Source: Microbotryomycetes sp. JL201 (taxonomy: Eukaryota > Basidiomycota > Microbotryomycetes). From it: DNA of 64,000 nt. Positions within the stretch are counted from its first letter, which is position 1. Each line of letters starts with the position of its first letter. Positions 23,731 to 35,539 of this stretch are shown one piece after another. The position numbers were made by a program, and so were the translations under genes. The notes beneath the pieces are model-generated. The model saw only the letters and a program-made list of their open reading frames with translations, did no database searches and was not told the origin of the DNA. The stretch covers positions 248,001 to 312,000 of the forward strand of contig JAQYUZ010000010.1 in the NCBI GenBank assembly GCA_033819885.1. The letters run 5' to 3'.

Positions 23731-25713
23731 ATGCCGTACAGGATGCCGGTCGACTGGACGCTGCAGCGCGCCGTATTGCCCATCTCGGGCGCCGACCCGG
23801 GCGCGCCTTCGACTCGAACAGCAGTCCCGCCGAGACGGGCGATCGCCCTCAAGTTGTCAGAGCACGTCTTGGCCCAGCTGCAGACTGTACTCGCTCAGCA
23901 CAAGCCAGCGACACTCGAGCAGGCTGCGGCGCTCAAAGGCCTCGTCCAGATCGACCTCAGCGAAACGCCTGTCAGTTGCGCACTTTTTTGGCACGCTAAG
24001 ATGGCCTGCTGACTGGCAATTGACAAAACAGAGCTTGATTGTCAATGGCGCCACTTTCCCCCTCATTCTCGCGGCAGAGCCCAAACATTCGGAACTCGCC
24101 CGGATAGCAGCGAGCGCCACCGCCTCGACCGCGTCGGCAACACCACCGCTTGAACCGTTCGCAACAGTGTCTCACAAAGCAAGCGTAAAACCAGGAGGTA
24201 ACCTCGCCAAGGTCGGTCAAACGCTGCGCGAGACACGAGAGCAGGCAGAGAAGCAGCGGGAAGGCCGAAAGTAAGCTCGCTCCATCGCTCTTGACGAGCC
24301 TTGGTTTACCGTACCAGACCACTACCAGGTGCTCACGGACATTCTTTTGCTAACAGAGCCGTTTTGATCGAGACTGCGCCAAATCGATCGAGTTCGCAGC
24401 ACAAGCGGAAGCTGTCCGATTCACGGGACCAGTCTCCAGCACCGTCGCGCAATGCGTCTCCGGCCCCGCCACGGCATGCTTCGAGACTGACAGTAGTGCC
24501 GAACAAAATGCCACATGGGCACTCGAGACTGGCTCAGACTGCAAAAGCCTCGTCATCGTCAGTAGCGAGCGGTAAATCCGATGTCACGGATGCGATACAA
24601 TCAAACACAGACGTCAACGACGAGAAAATTGCGACAGCAAAGGACAAACCTACCGCGCAAGCACAGAGCGCACCACTCGAGGCCAAAGGCACGTCGCAGG
24701 GAAGTTCGCCAGCAGAGTCTGCCAGCTCTTCAACTTCGTCTGCCATGTCAGTCAATCAGTCCACAAGCACAGGCCGGACATCGCTGTCGACACTTGGCTC
24801 GCCCGCTGCGGCAGTTGCCGACTTGCCTACGGGCGCGGAAACCGCAGAGAGTGGCGACATGGAAAAGTCAGAGCCTGGAAGTAAAGCATCGCAAGACCCG
24901 TCAAAAGATGTAAGCGAGCAATCAAGAGCTCCATCCGATGACTCGGCCACGAAACCGAGACCTCGATCTGGATCTTGGGCCAGCTATGTCCTCGACAAAG
25001 GTGGCGACGTGATCAAATCTGCTGGCAACATGCTCAGGTCGAGCACAAAGAGATCTTCGGACGCCGCGACTGCTCCTGCGAGCATACCTGAAGAAGAAAC
25101 GAGTGAAAGTGTTGCGAAAAAGAGACGTGTGTCGGTCGCACCCGATTTGCAAGATGGCACCACGCCAGGAATTTCTTCAAAGTTGTCCGGCTTACCTTCA
25201 ACCAAGATTCCCAAGCTTCATCCCACGAAGCAGGTCAAGAAGGACTCGAATGGCAAGACAAGCAGCGGTTCTAGGCGCAAGGAACGCGTCAAAGCAGAGC
25301 GGTGGTATTCTTCCTCGTCGGACGAAGACGCCGAAGGCGAAGAGGACGTCGACCCTCAACAGAGTGACTCTGTGCACGCTCCACCCAAACAGTCGCGGAC
25401 AAGTCCTGCGTCGACTACAGCTCGACCTAATTTGTCTAGTTCGATTTCTGTCGTCCCCACGTTTGCAAACGCCACCGTCGACGATTTCACAACATTGTCT
25501 CAACGGTTCACAACCCTTTTCAAAACATACGAGACACTTCACAACTTGTTGACGACCGAGCAACAAGCTCTCAAAGCTGGCTCGGCGGGCGAGTTTGACC
25601 TGACCATGACAGATTCGCTGGTCAAGAAGCTGATTGGCATGAGGCTCGAACTTGGTCGAATACAAGAAAGACTGACGACGTTGAAGAAACAATCGGCGGC
25701 CGCCAGCACTTGA
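23731..25713 (+). CDS. Possible ELL-type RNA polymerase II elongation factor
   Basis: Three exons: 23731-23970, 24032-24270, 24357-25713; 611 residues. The N-terminal 185 residues are ordered and include ALKLSEHVLAQLQTVLAQ and, across the second intron, LAKVGQTLRETREQAEKQR then AVLIE. This resembles the start of the ELL domain, which binds elongating polymerase II. A long Ser/Thr/Ala-rich, Lys-spotted disordered middle follows with nuclear-type basic clusters (KKRRVS). The last about 90 residues form a predicted helical hairpin (LSQRFTTLFKTYETLHNLL, LVKKLIGMRLELGRIQERL), in the place where ELL proteins carry the occludin-type helical domain. The layout supports ELL, but I see no single diagnostic motif, so the name is tentative. 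A second ATG, at 23743, is also possible. Confidence 0.5.
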
Positions 25714-25987
25714 GCGGCATTCACGTTCCATTTGTTTTTGTTCTTCACACACTCACAACATCTCCCCGCACACGCACAGTTCAGTTTCTTTTCATATCGC
25801 ATAAATGTCGGTTTTCGATCTGTTTATTTTGTTATGTTGAGCTTGTTCACAAGACAAGTGTTGTAACATGTTCGCATTCAGTGACCAACATCTTCAAATG
25901 AATATAGCCCCTTTTCAGAACCTCTTTTCGTCTACTTGAAGAATCAACTGTCCCTAGAACGACATGGTATGACTGCCAATTGCAACC

Positions 25988-28078
25988 CTAACGCTTGAAG
26001 GGCTCGCACAAGACGCTCCATTCGCTTTCAATCTCGCCAGTTTGACGTCCAACGATTTCCCTGAGCATGACACGTGCAATGTCTCCCACTGTTTTTCGAA
26101 GAGTGCACGCGTCAGAGATGTGTTTTTGGAAACAGTCATCGCAGATGAGACGGGCAACTCACAGCCGTCTGAGCCAACAGGAACCGGCACGAGTTTGTCT
26201 TCGTAGCCGATACCATCGACGCACGACACGATAGCGGCCTGTCACAAGCCACCAATATTAGTCCTGCAGAGGGACTGTGCGTGTGTGAAAGGTATTACCG
26301 TGCCGGAACCAAACACCTCTCTCAACGTGCCATCTTCAGAAGCCTTTGCCAACTCGGGCACTGCAAGTAGAGACGTGTTAATGATGACCGGAGCATTTGA
26401 GTGACCATGTCGTGAACGCACTAGTCATGTTGCGCTCAGACACAATCAAATTTTTAGGCAAGCCGTCTAACCGTTTCGAGCCCTCAGCGTGGCCGCGTGC
26501 GAGTGCCAAGACGGAATCGCGAGTGACGCCAGGCAGAATCACTGTGTGCCGAGACAATATCAGCTGGGTACCGTTTTGGCTGACATGTGACCTCGTCGCT
26601 CACTGTCCTCAAGCGGCGGAGTGACAAGTTCCACGCCTGTGAGTCCAACTCATTAGCTGTGTTTTCCATACGCTATACATATCAATCAGACTGACTGCCA
26701 TCAGGTCGGTCAAATACCGCAAACAAGTTCATTGTGCCGACTTCTGTCAGCCTATGCTCTGGACCGTACAGCCACAAAATTTGTTGGTAACCAAGGGCCG
26801 CGGCTTGTTGCTGAGGCACGACACCTCCTGCATAGTTGGAGCCAAGTTTGTAACCACCGGTTCCTCCGGGCCATGCTCGAACGTCCTTGGCGGTCGCGAG
26901 CAGCTTGACGGGCTTGAAACCGGTCGAGTAATACGGGCCGACCGGGCAGCAGCTGAACATCGTTTCCTGTCAGCAGTCACGGTCGCATTCTCGAGTTGGG
27001 CGACGGCGTAAACGCACATAACAAAGAGCAAGACGTCTGACGACGGTCCGACGCCGAGGCCAGCCTGTGTACCGATCATTGTAGGCCGGATGTCTATCAA
27101 CATCAACAGTATGTCAGAGCGCAAAATGAGGAGTTGTCCGTGATCTCCGACCCACAAAGCGACGTTCCGGGCTCTGTTGGGACCCAGTTGGCGTCGATGG
27201 CAACAAGCTTTTTGATAAGCGTCTCAAGGTGCTCTCCGGTGAAATCCTGGAGGTCTACGGTCTCAGCTATACATTGCCGGCGGTCTGAATGATATGAAAG
27301 AGCTGACAGGGAAAGCCAGTCGTGCAGCAGACTTTGTCATGCGTTCCATGTTCTGTGAGAACAGGATCCGAGCGTCAGCGTCCGCATATGAGGTTCTCGC
27401 TAGCCCGGGCTGACCTTGTCGGGTCGGAAGAGGCGGACTGATCCGTCTTTGCCCTTGTAGGCCTTCATGCCTTCGAACAGGGTCGGTGCATAGTGCAACA
27501 CGGTCGAGGACGGGTCGAGCGCGAGCGGCGCGTAAGGCGAAATTTTTGGTTTGCCCCAGCCCGTCTCGGAGTTCCATGGGATCGTCAACATGTGGTCGGT
27601 GAACGTGCGTCCGAACGTGAGCTTTGATGAGGGCGGGATGGTCTTTGGTGACTGAGTCAACTCGATCTCGAGCGCGTTTGGCTGATTGCAAGGCGACCAC
27701 AGGTCAAGTCAGCATGCGAAGCATATAGATAGATTGACATGAATGCCTAGCGGTGCGCATCCCGGGCACCGCAGCCAGTGCTGTCTTCCAGGAACGGTGC
27801 GCGCGCTTGATTACCGCTCTTTGGCCCGAGCGGGCGCAGCTCACATCAATGTCGTTGTTGCCGATCGTCTCTCCGGTCATCATGTCGTTGCCGACGACGG
27901 GTCCGCCTGCGACCGGAGGCATCTGTGTCGTTGCCGACGGTGCCGCCGCCGACGCGCGCAGCCTCGACGCCGACGTCGACAGTGATGCAGCCAACACGCC
28001 AGGTCGAGCACATCGCAACGCAGGTCGTGCACTCGCAGAGCGCAGCAGCTGCAAGCGGGCGAGGGCGGCGCGCGTCAT
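25988..28078 (-). CDS. BAT1: Branched-chain amino acid aminotransferase, mitochondrial
   Basis: Eleven exons: 28078-27845, 27681-27415, 27352-27308, 27246-27156, 27093-27018, 26952-26696, 26636-26604, 26541-26422, 26360-26299, 26238-26163, 26088-25988; 453 residues. It exchanges the amino group between leucine, isoleucine or valine and 2-oxoglutarate, with PLP. The first about 50 residues (Arg/Ala/Ser-rich, no acidic residues) look like a mitochondrial presequence. FGRTFTDHML, LFEGMKAYKG, LYIRPTMIGTQ, CPVGPYYSTGF, GGYKLGSNYAG (the PLP lysine), VTPPLED, ILPGVTR and FGSGT appear in family order. Exon 7 is 33 nt. Several donors are GTGCGT or GTCAGT. A one-mismatch Gcn4-type site (GAGTCA core at 28176-28181) lies in the promoter, which is weak evidence for amino-acid control. 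Confidence 0.94.
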
Positions 28079-28564
28079 CGCAATCAGAGGCAGAGCCACA
28101 CAAGCCGACCCCGGACTTTTTTTTCGATCGGCAAACACGTCGGCAAGAACGGCACGGCTTTCGATACGACGAGTCGAGTCAGCCTGGCAGGTTTTTACCT
28201 GTCCCAAGTGCCTGCCGACACGTCCCACAAGAATATATTGACACGTGATTATTTCCGTCGGCTAGCTACAGACGCGTTCGCGGAATTGATTCTACACAGG
28301 ATCGGAACAGCTATCGTGTCTTGGTACAAGTAAGCTTTGGCTGGCCGGGGCTTTTGTGCATCGGTGGTTGTCAATATCCAGGCTAACGATTTCACGTCAT
28401 GGCTTGCGCTGCCGCGGGCGTGCCACTCCGAGCTCGGCATGAGTCGGTGTTCGGTGTTCGAGTTTCCAAGGTTGGCGACATCTATTGCAGTTTCTTTCTC
28501 TCGTTCTGGCTCACACATTCAAAGTCGCTGTCATCTCGCTTGTTGCAGCACAGGACAATTTCCG
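28079..28564. promoter_or_regulatory. Divergent promoter region between BAT1 and the four-span protein
   Basis: These 486 bp lie between divergent starts. The only motif I would point to is GAGTCA at 28176-28181, part of a Gcn4-like TGACTC element close to BAT1. A TATA-like stretch (AATATATT) lies near 28232. Confidence 0.4.
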
Positions 28565-29251
28565 ATGGCTAACGCTGTGAGTCTCACGTAAACGGTGGCG
28601 CGAATCGACCGACTCTCCATTGTAGCACCAGCCATTCCGTTGAGCGCTGTACTTACGCCCTTTCTTTACAGTCAAAAATTTCATACTTCAGCCTTGCCCT
28701 GCTCACCTGGGCGCTCAGCGTTGCCGGCATGGGCGTCTCTGCCACACTCGTCAATCGCTTCAAGAGCGAGTTTCCGACTGGAGATCTTGGAGGTGTCACG
28801 CGACAGATCTTGTTTGCACATACCTTCAACACGCTGTTTCTGCTCATATCCATCGTCGGCCAATACGTTGCGCCAAATCACGCCTTGTTCAAGCCTTTCG
28901 TTTCGTTCGTCGTTGTGTTCCTTGGATTCGTGAGTGCAGAGAATCCTGCTTGAGCTCAAATGAGCTCAGAGTAACAAGCTGACACTACGTTTGCTCGATG
29001 CCCAGCTTCAGACTCTCGTTGGCGCTGGCACCTTGCACACGAGCCTCAACAAGAACTCTGGCGATCCAAAGCACACGCTTTTCGTTGCTACAGAAGGTCT
29101 CACTTGGGCGTCGGCATGGGTTGAGTTCTTTGCAGTGCTCGTCGTATTCGTTCAGATGTTCAAGGCGAACAGTGCTGAATCTAAAGCGGCAAAGCACAAG
29201 CAGCTACCCGAAGACGTGGAGCAGCCCAGAATGACTCAAGCAGCTCATTAA
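28565..29251 (+). CDS. Small four-span membrane protein, MARVEL-like
   Basis: Three exons: 28565-28576, 28672-28929, 29006-29251; 171 residues. Four hydrophobic segments are visible (about residues 9-29, 48-70, 75-100 and 125-145), and the C-terminal tail is charged (KANSAESKAAKHKQ). The size, four spans and short N-terminus resemble fungal MARVEL/Nce102-like proteins, which organise plasma-membrane domains, but there is no diagnostic motif, so this remains inference. The first coding exon is only 12 nt (Met-Ala-Asn-Ala), followed by a normal GTGAGT donor. Splicing is in phase 0 at both introns. It diverges from BAT1. Confidence 0.7.
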
Positions 29252-29542
29252 GCTGTACCACAGTGCCATCGTAGGGCACAGTCTAGGCCCTGCCTTTTAG
29301 ACCAGTGGCGGCGAGCTCTTAGCCCCCAAGCTCGTTGACCAATCTTTTGTACATATCCCGCGTACGACGTTCCTTATTGTTTGCACATGATAATCGTTTC
29401 CAAATCTTGCATCAAGTATAGACTGAGTCGAGCTTGCTCGGTGTTTAGCTTGGTCACATCCGTTCCATCCTTCGATCCAATCGAGCCTTGTTCCCGTTCC
29501 CTCCACCTCTCAGATTTTGTGTCGATATATTGACTCTTGCCC

Positions 29543-29945
29543 ATGGGTATCATCACGCACGTCGTAGCATTCAAGTACGCCAACGACGTCACTCCAGCAG
29601 AGCGACATTGGTTCGCCAGCAAGTACGTCGCTCTCAAAGACACCTGTCTCGCCGAATCATCCCAGCAACCCTACATAATCTCACTTACGGGCGGCTCAAA
29701 CATATCGCCCGAGTCGTTCAGCAAAGGCTTTGACGTGAGCAGAGGCCTGGCGTCGTCTTTGTAGACTCACGTGATGACACCTTTGATCCGGAAATCGACA
29801 GCATTGCTTCATTGTGACCTTTGAGAATGTCAAAGATCGAGACTATTATCTAGACACGGATCCGGCCCACGACGAATTCAAGAAATCACTCCACGGCAAA
29901 CTCGAAGACATTTTCGTGTTTGACTACGACATGGGTCAATTTTAG
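29543..29945 (+). CDS. Stress-responsive A/B-barrel (Dabb) domain protein
   Basis: Two exons (29543-29734 and 29802-29945) give 111 residues, the normal size for a single Dabb domain. The start MGIITHVVAFKY matches the first strand of these dimeric ferredoxin-like barrels, with the typical His-Val pair. The second exon has HCFIVTFENVKDRDYYL and DPAHDEF, the usual second half. The family includes plant and fungal stress proteins and small cyclases, and the activity of this one cannot be told. It ends 92 bp from the stop codon of the convergent BET4 gene. Confidence 0.85.
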
Positions 29946-30037
29946 ATCATACCTGTCATCAGTGTAATGCAAGAACCGTGAGTAACACAAACTATCTTCT
30001 CGCTGGCAAAATGTGAACCGCTGTGTCGGAAACCGAT

Positions 30038-31608
30038 TCAGCTCAGTCCACCTGGCCGCCACACCAACGACAAGAAGCTCTCACCCAAATCCTTGTACCT
30101 CGCTTGTCTGAGAGGATCAATCCTTTCAAGCTTGATGAGCATTTCCAGACAATCGGAATTGAGTTGTTCACGCTCGGCGAGCGTAGAGTCGTCCGTGCCG
30201 AGTAATGTCACGAGCAAGCGCTTGAAATAGACGAGCGCATCGAGACACACTGTGCGACGGCTTCGGGTCAAAGCGTCATTCGATAGGACTTCTCAGCACA
30301 GGCAACACACGTCTGCTGTCTGGTTCCTCCTCTAGCAATTCTTGAATGCCTTGTATTTCCCTTCGAACGATGGTGACCGAGCCTGAACGAGACGCGATGT
30401 GAGTCAGCAGCAATGCCTCTTCAACAACAAGTTTGAGCGCGAACCTTTGCCGACGAGCCACCTGTGATACAGCCAAGCACTTTGATCATTTGGATCGGAC
30501 CAAAGCGCCTGCTTGACCAGATCGAATTCTATGGAGAGATTGAGCAGAAAAATTTGAGCTTGTTTTGTTCCGAGACGACAACTTGTGCGACATCGCACAA
30601 ACGTCCAAACTGACCAGACTCGGTCTGTGCCGTTCTGTCCGGGTTACTCTCGTCCCATCCATTCTCTTGCCACAGTTTTGCCAACAATTTTGTCCTGTAA
30701 TGCCATGCACTGAAATTCGAAAAGTTGGCACTGATCTTACGCGTCGTAAATGCAAGTTCAGATTCTGTCGATGATGTGGGAACTCCTTCGATCGGAGGCA
30801 GGCTCGCCAACGTCGCGACGAGGTACCTCCTGTAATCCCAGCTATGAACTATCGTGCAAAGCTAAGCGCACAAGGAATGGATCATGGTAGACTCCGCCAT
30901 CGACTTACAATTCCTGCCGTCCTTTTCCAAATATGCCTCGACCATCTTGAGCTCAAACTTCCAATTGGCATTTGTACCCATCTGTTGTAAGCACCACTTC
31001 CGATGTTCCCATACACTGTAATTTTTCGGGTTGTATTGAAGAGCTTGATTCGTCAACTGAACGTCTTGTTCGAGCAACGCCACTTTGTCATTCTCGTCTG
31101 ATCTGTACATCAAGTCAGTGAAAGGCCACAAGGGTCTCGGTGAGCATTCTCAGTCATGCGTTATGATCCAAAATGTCCTTACATCGAAGGCAAGACGGCG
31201 TCGAGCAAGATCCTACGTCTGATACTCCAACCAGTTTGGTACTCTGGGTTGATGAGTAACACTCTGGCCGACAACGCCAACGTTTCGCGAGAATAATCTT
31301 TCGCTCGAGACTGTTACACGAGAACGTCAAGCCGACTAGATTCAATCAACTTTGTCCCTCGCCTGTTCCGGGCTTTGACAAGTTTAGACTGACCCGCTCT
31401 TGCAACTCTTCGGTCAGCTTGATCAATTCGTTCGCCTTGGCTTGGTCCTTGTCTCGTCGTTTACGTTCGAGCTCGAGCGAGTTTGCGGTCGATTGGTCGA
31501 CATTCGGACGCGCACGACGAATGCCGTGCTATCAAGGTGGATCAGCCAGATTGCAGCGTGTCAGCAACGATGACATGATGGATACATCGGCGATGCGCAG
31601 CTTGCCAT
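30038..31608 (-). CDS. BET4: Rab geranylgeranyltransferase alpha subunit
   Basis: Exons: 31608-31606 (ATG only, tentative), 31528-31394, 31310-31183, 31135-30909, 30848-30615, 30528-30445, 30382-30311, 30249-30038; 364 residues. With Bet2 this subunit adds geranylgeranyl groups to Rab C-terminal cysteines. PPTA-type repeats are clear: [48 protein letters not shown] and [12 protein letters not shown]. The N-terminus HGIRRARP is the standard start of this family directly after Met. The only ATG that can supply the Met in phase with the splice signals lies 77 bp upstream and needs a GC donor (GCAAGC). The acceptor at 31137-31136 (CACCGAG) and the donor at 30444 (GTTCGC) are weak. The protein is slightly longer at the C-terminus than the last repeat requires. 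Confidence 0.88.
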
Positions 31609-31944
31609 CGTGAGCAATCACTCGAGCAACAATCACGAACGAGCGAGACGCAAGAGGCCTGAGCGCGCCCGCACGTCCACAAAGTGCTGCTGACAGCACA
31701 ACACTTCCACAGAAAACGTCTTCAATTGCACAATTACCACCACAAAAACGAATCACTAGTACAAAGGGTGCCGCCTCGCGGAAAGCCACATCCCAAAAAT
31801 CTAAAGCACTACTCAAAGCGCGTGTATTCTTGTAAGGTTGCTGAAAGGTTCTAGATGCGCGAATCGATGAAAAAAAGAGAAGAAGAAAATCCTGTCAAGA
31901 CGTGCGTGTCTCGAGAAAGGGAAAAACAATTGGGTAAGGCCAGT
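31609..31944. other. Intergenic spacer between PSP1-domain gene and BET4
   Basis: These 336 bp lie between two genes on the minus strand: the 3' end of the PSP1-domain gene and the start of BET4. I see no conserved frame or repeat. Confidence 0.4.
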
Positions 31945-34900
31945 CTATTTGAAATCCCAAACGCCCGATTGCTGGTCGAGACAACACCTGCCACACGACA
32001 AGAAGAGTAATCAGCTCTGAAGCCAGAATCAGTGATGCCATCGGCACAAGACTGACATCCAAACCCTCGTCTTGTACACTCTAAAGAGCTCGCGCACGAG
32101 CTCACGAAAGTCGACTCGTTGGTCGGCCGTGTAGTAAAACGTCAACTTGCGCCTGTCCCATTGCCACTCTGCGTCGCACACTTCCATTGGCAAATCTGTC
32201 CACAAGGTTCAAATCAGTGTCCGCTCGCCCGAGAACAACGATGAAACACTGACTCTTTTGCGCCACTTTGGACCTGATCAGAGCCAGAGCTTTGACTTCG
32301 TCTTGAGCCTTGCTCAACAACATTTGAGTATCTGCCGGACTGGCTTTGCCATACAGTTTTTTCGGCTGAAATTCCTTCGTCATTCTAGCCAACGCGGCGG
32401 CATTTGGGGGCGGCGGAGCACCTTGACCACCCTGTCCAGCCGTCGCCAATTGTCCCAGAGCCATCTCGACGAGGCGCTGTTGGAAAGCTTGAACTTCGTC
32501 CAATGAGCAAGGTTTGAAGAATTTGCCAACGTCGCGACCTCTGTCGGCTTCGACGATCACGAGATCGCCCTGCTTCAGCTGCAAGGTCGGGTCATCGACA
32601 TAGAACAAGTCTTTACGACCTGCTTTAAACTCGACAATGTACAAAGGAGCGTTGGCGGGCACAGAGTGCAACGGCACTCCGCGACCAAGATTGACAAATT
32701 CGTTCGACATGCCGCCAGGTCCTGCCGAGGATGCCGATGACGGTGGTCTTGGACCTATGTTCGCACCGGGCCCTGGTGGGACGTATTGCGGCTGGGCCAT
32801 GTGGCCAGCATTCGGAGGAAAGGGCGAAAAGCCGCCGCCGAGCTGGGCCGGTCCACCGTGCGGCAGAGGCGGCGGTGGCAACGCGCCAGCAAACGGCGAT
32901 CCTTGGTACTGCGGCGGCTGCCCTCCTCCAAACCTGTGGTCATTCGGCGCGGGCTGACCAAACACGCCACTAGGTTGCGAGCGCGGCCCAGATTGTCCAA
33001 CATACGTTTGTCCATGAGCTGGTCCGAACGCGCCCAAACCAAAGTCGCTCATCGTCGCTGCCTGCATTGGTCCAGACGATGGTGGCATGTTGCCAAATTC
33101 AAACCGAGACGTCGATCGTTGGGCGACAGAAGGCGTGACAGAAGTAGTTGCAGGACTCGGCGAAGGCTGAAAGAACCGGGACGAACCAATCGGTGGCGAC
33201 AGCATCGGCATTGAAGACGTCGGCATTAGCAGCGCAGCAGACACCGTCTTCTGGTCAGAGGGTGGCGGCGGACCCAAATCGTCTGCGTCTTCGTCTGCTA
33301 GAGCTTTCGAGCCCGAACTTGGAATGGCATGATGCGACGAAAAGTGCGTCGGCATGGACCCGACAAACGTCACGCCGCGGCGTGACTCTTCGTTTTGAGT
33401 AGCAGCGTGCGCTTCCAAGTTGAGTTGCAACGAGTTGAGATCGGCCGCGAGGTCATCGTCGTCGATCGCCGAGCTACCCATCCGACCGCTCAGAGCCGTC
33501 GAGCCCATCCCTCCACTCGGGAACGTCGTCGAACCGCCAGTCGAAGCCTTGTCCCGGTCTTCTTCCGGCAGGTGGAAACCGATCTGACTGCGGCTCATTG
33601 GATTGAACGCCGCGAACGAGTGTCGTCTCGAAGTCGCCCCGCTGCGAGTCGGCGGTGCGAATGCCGAGTCGTCCTCTTCATCCTCGGCCTCTTTCAAAGT
33701 TCTATCACGACCCCACTCCGAGTCGCTACGCTTGCGTCCGCTTCCGACAGCGCCGAGGCTGTAGTCTCTACGCGCCTTGTATAAGGACGCGCCGTCACCA
33801 AAGCCGCTTGGAGGTTCGTTCAAAGTGCGCCCGCCGTCTCGCGTGAATGGGGACATGTTGCTGAAGCCGATACCAGACTGTTGAGACCAATCCGAGTCGG
33901 CCCATGGCCTGTTGAAACCATCCTCCCTTATCCTAGCACGCCCTTCCCGCTGGTGATCACTGTCCGCCCAGGCGCCTCCGCCGCCGCCGCCGCCAACGGA
34001 CGACGTGAAAGATGCGTGTCTGACGCCATTTCCTAGTTCTGCTCCCGAATTACGCCACCCATGAGAGTCGAATCCGGCGCCCGAATACGATTGTGGCGCA
34101 AACTGGGCGATCCGAGGCCGTGTCGGATGAGACGACGTTGCAACCTCATTGTTGCTTCCACCTGCGCCGAAAGCATTGTTGCCGCCGCCCAATGTCGTCG
34201 ACGAGTCGTCTCGGCCGATCCTTATCGGGATCGAAGAAGCCGGCAGGGACGATGGGTGCTGCTGATTCTGCTCGTGGGCCGGCCTGTATCCGTACTGATC
34301 GGCGCGCGAATAGACGCCGTTGAGCTGATTGCTCATTTGTTGTCTCAGTTGAGGGTCCAACGGAACGCTCGTTGACGACTGTGAACGCGGTCGGAGTGCA
34401 GGAGGCGCAGGTTGGTGAGCTGCTGCCGGTGGCGGCGAAAAGTAGCTGCGGGATGCTGTTGGTGGCGACGAGGGCAATGCTGCGTTGTCGTAATGCCTTG
34501 GGGAGACGAGTGACGATGAGCGGTACTGTGGTCTGACTTGACCGCTAAGGATGTCTGCGAGGGCCGACTCTGTCGTCTCTGGCTCGTCGTCGATCTCGTG
34601 CGCACGCCTCGTCTGAATCGCCGGCAAGGCTGTCGCGGCAGGGATCGGGGTCAGTCTTGTTCGCATGAAGATGCTGCTGCTGCTGCTCACGAGCGAGCGG
34701 TTGGCGTGGAGGGGACCTGAACGGATGCAAGTGTCCTGCCGCCAGTGCGCCGAATGATGAGAACGATGACGAGGGCAGTTGATGATGGCGGTGGTGTTGA
34801 GTGTCAAAGCTGCTGCTGCTGCTGCTGCTGCTGCCGGTCGTCGCCGCTAGAGCGCGCTGCTGTTGCTGGGGAGCAGGCAAGTTGAGGGGCGGGTGCGCGG

Positions 34901-35162
34901 CCGGCGATCCCGAGAACGTCGACGGCGGCGTCGTCGTCGTCAGACTCGAGATGCTCGACCTCGGCGAGTCTGCTGCGTGAAATGGGCTGTCTTCGTGGAG
35001 CGAGCGCGCCGGGCTCAGGTGCCGTTGCTTCGGAGCGGGCTGCTCGTACGCACGCGCACACGCACAAGCACAAGCACACACGGTCAGCAACCCGGGAAGC
35101 AGTGCTTTCGTCTCACTGCTCACCCTCGACCAGATCGCGTGGAGCGCCAGGGGATCCTGCAT
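31945..35162 (-). CDS. PSP1: PSP1 C-terminal-domain protein with long low-complexity N-terminus
   Basis: Five exons: 35162-35124, 35039-34691, 34629-32254, 32195-32057, 31987-31945; 981 residues. The C-terminal about 190 residues form a PSP1 domain: LYIVEFKAGRKDLFYV, GDLVIVEADRGRDVG, then across introns LPMEVCDAEWQWDRRKLTF, RVDFRELVRELFRVYKTR and WMCCL. In yeast Psp1 is a cytoplasmic suppressor of DNA polymerase alpha mutations, and bacterial relatives act with RNase Y; the function here is unknown. Residues 1-780 are Ser/Pro/Gly/Gln-rich with a poly-Ser run from a (GCT)8 tract and a Pro/Gly/Gln-rich stretch before the domain. Two 5' introns (35123-35040 and 34690-34630) restore a single frame; the ATG at 35162 gives a 13-codon first exon. 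The last exon, 43 nt, gives the expected WMCC sequence. Confidence 0.9.
34809..34834. repeat. (GCT)n trinucleotide tract in PSP1 exon 2
   Basis: About eight and a half GCT units on the plus strand read as AGC (serine) codons in the minus-strand PSP1-domain gene. A shorter GCT run lies at about 34672-34687, in the following intron. Confidence 0.85.
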
Positions 35163-35539
35163 AAGCCAACCAAGAGCGCGTCAGTCACGCAGGACGCAAC
35201 AGGATGCCACGCCACGCCAGGCCACGGCAGACCCGAGCTCACCTGACTCATGCACTCGATGCAAGTTGGGCGAGTGCGCCACGGGCGAGGCTTGGTTCGG
35301 TGCGCTGGGTGCGCTGTCCTGTTGTGCCGGCGGGCGACAAAGTGGGGAACCCGCACGGCGCGGCGCACTCAAGTACCCCCCACCCCCCACATCTCGCATG
35401 CTCGCCGTGCAGCACTCGTCAAACCTTTGGATTCTATGTTACAACGTCGCACACAAGCAAATGCTCGGAAAGCATACCAAGCAAAAAATTCTATCAAGGA
35501 TCGCAAAGCACCACGCCACGTCACCCTCGACAAGCATCA
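35163..35539. promoter_or_regulatory. Promoter of the PSP1-domain gene and 3' end of TOM1
   Basis: These 377 bp separate two minus-strand genes. The sequence near 35380-35390 has a C-rich run. No coding frame resembling a family is present. Confidence 0.4.

Noticed and set aside
23166-23852. Minus-strand frame of 228 codons between SEC4 and the ELL-like gene
   Set aside because: It starts antisense inside the ELL-like exon and shows no domain or splice support.
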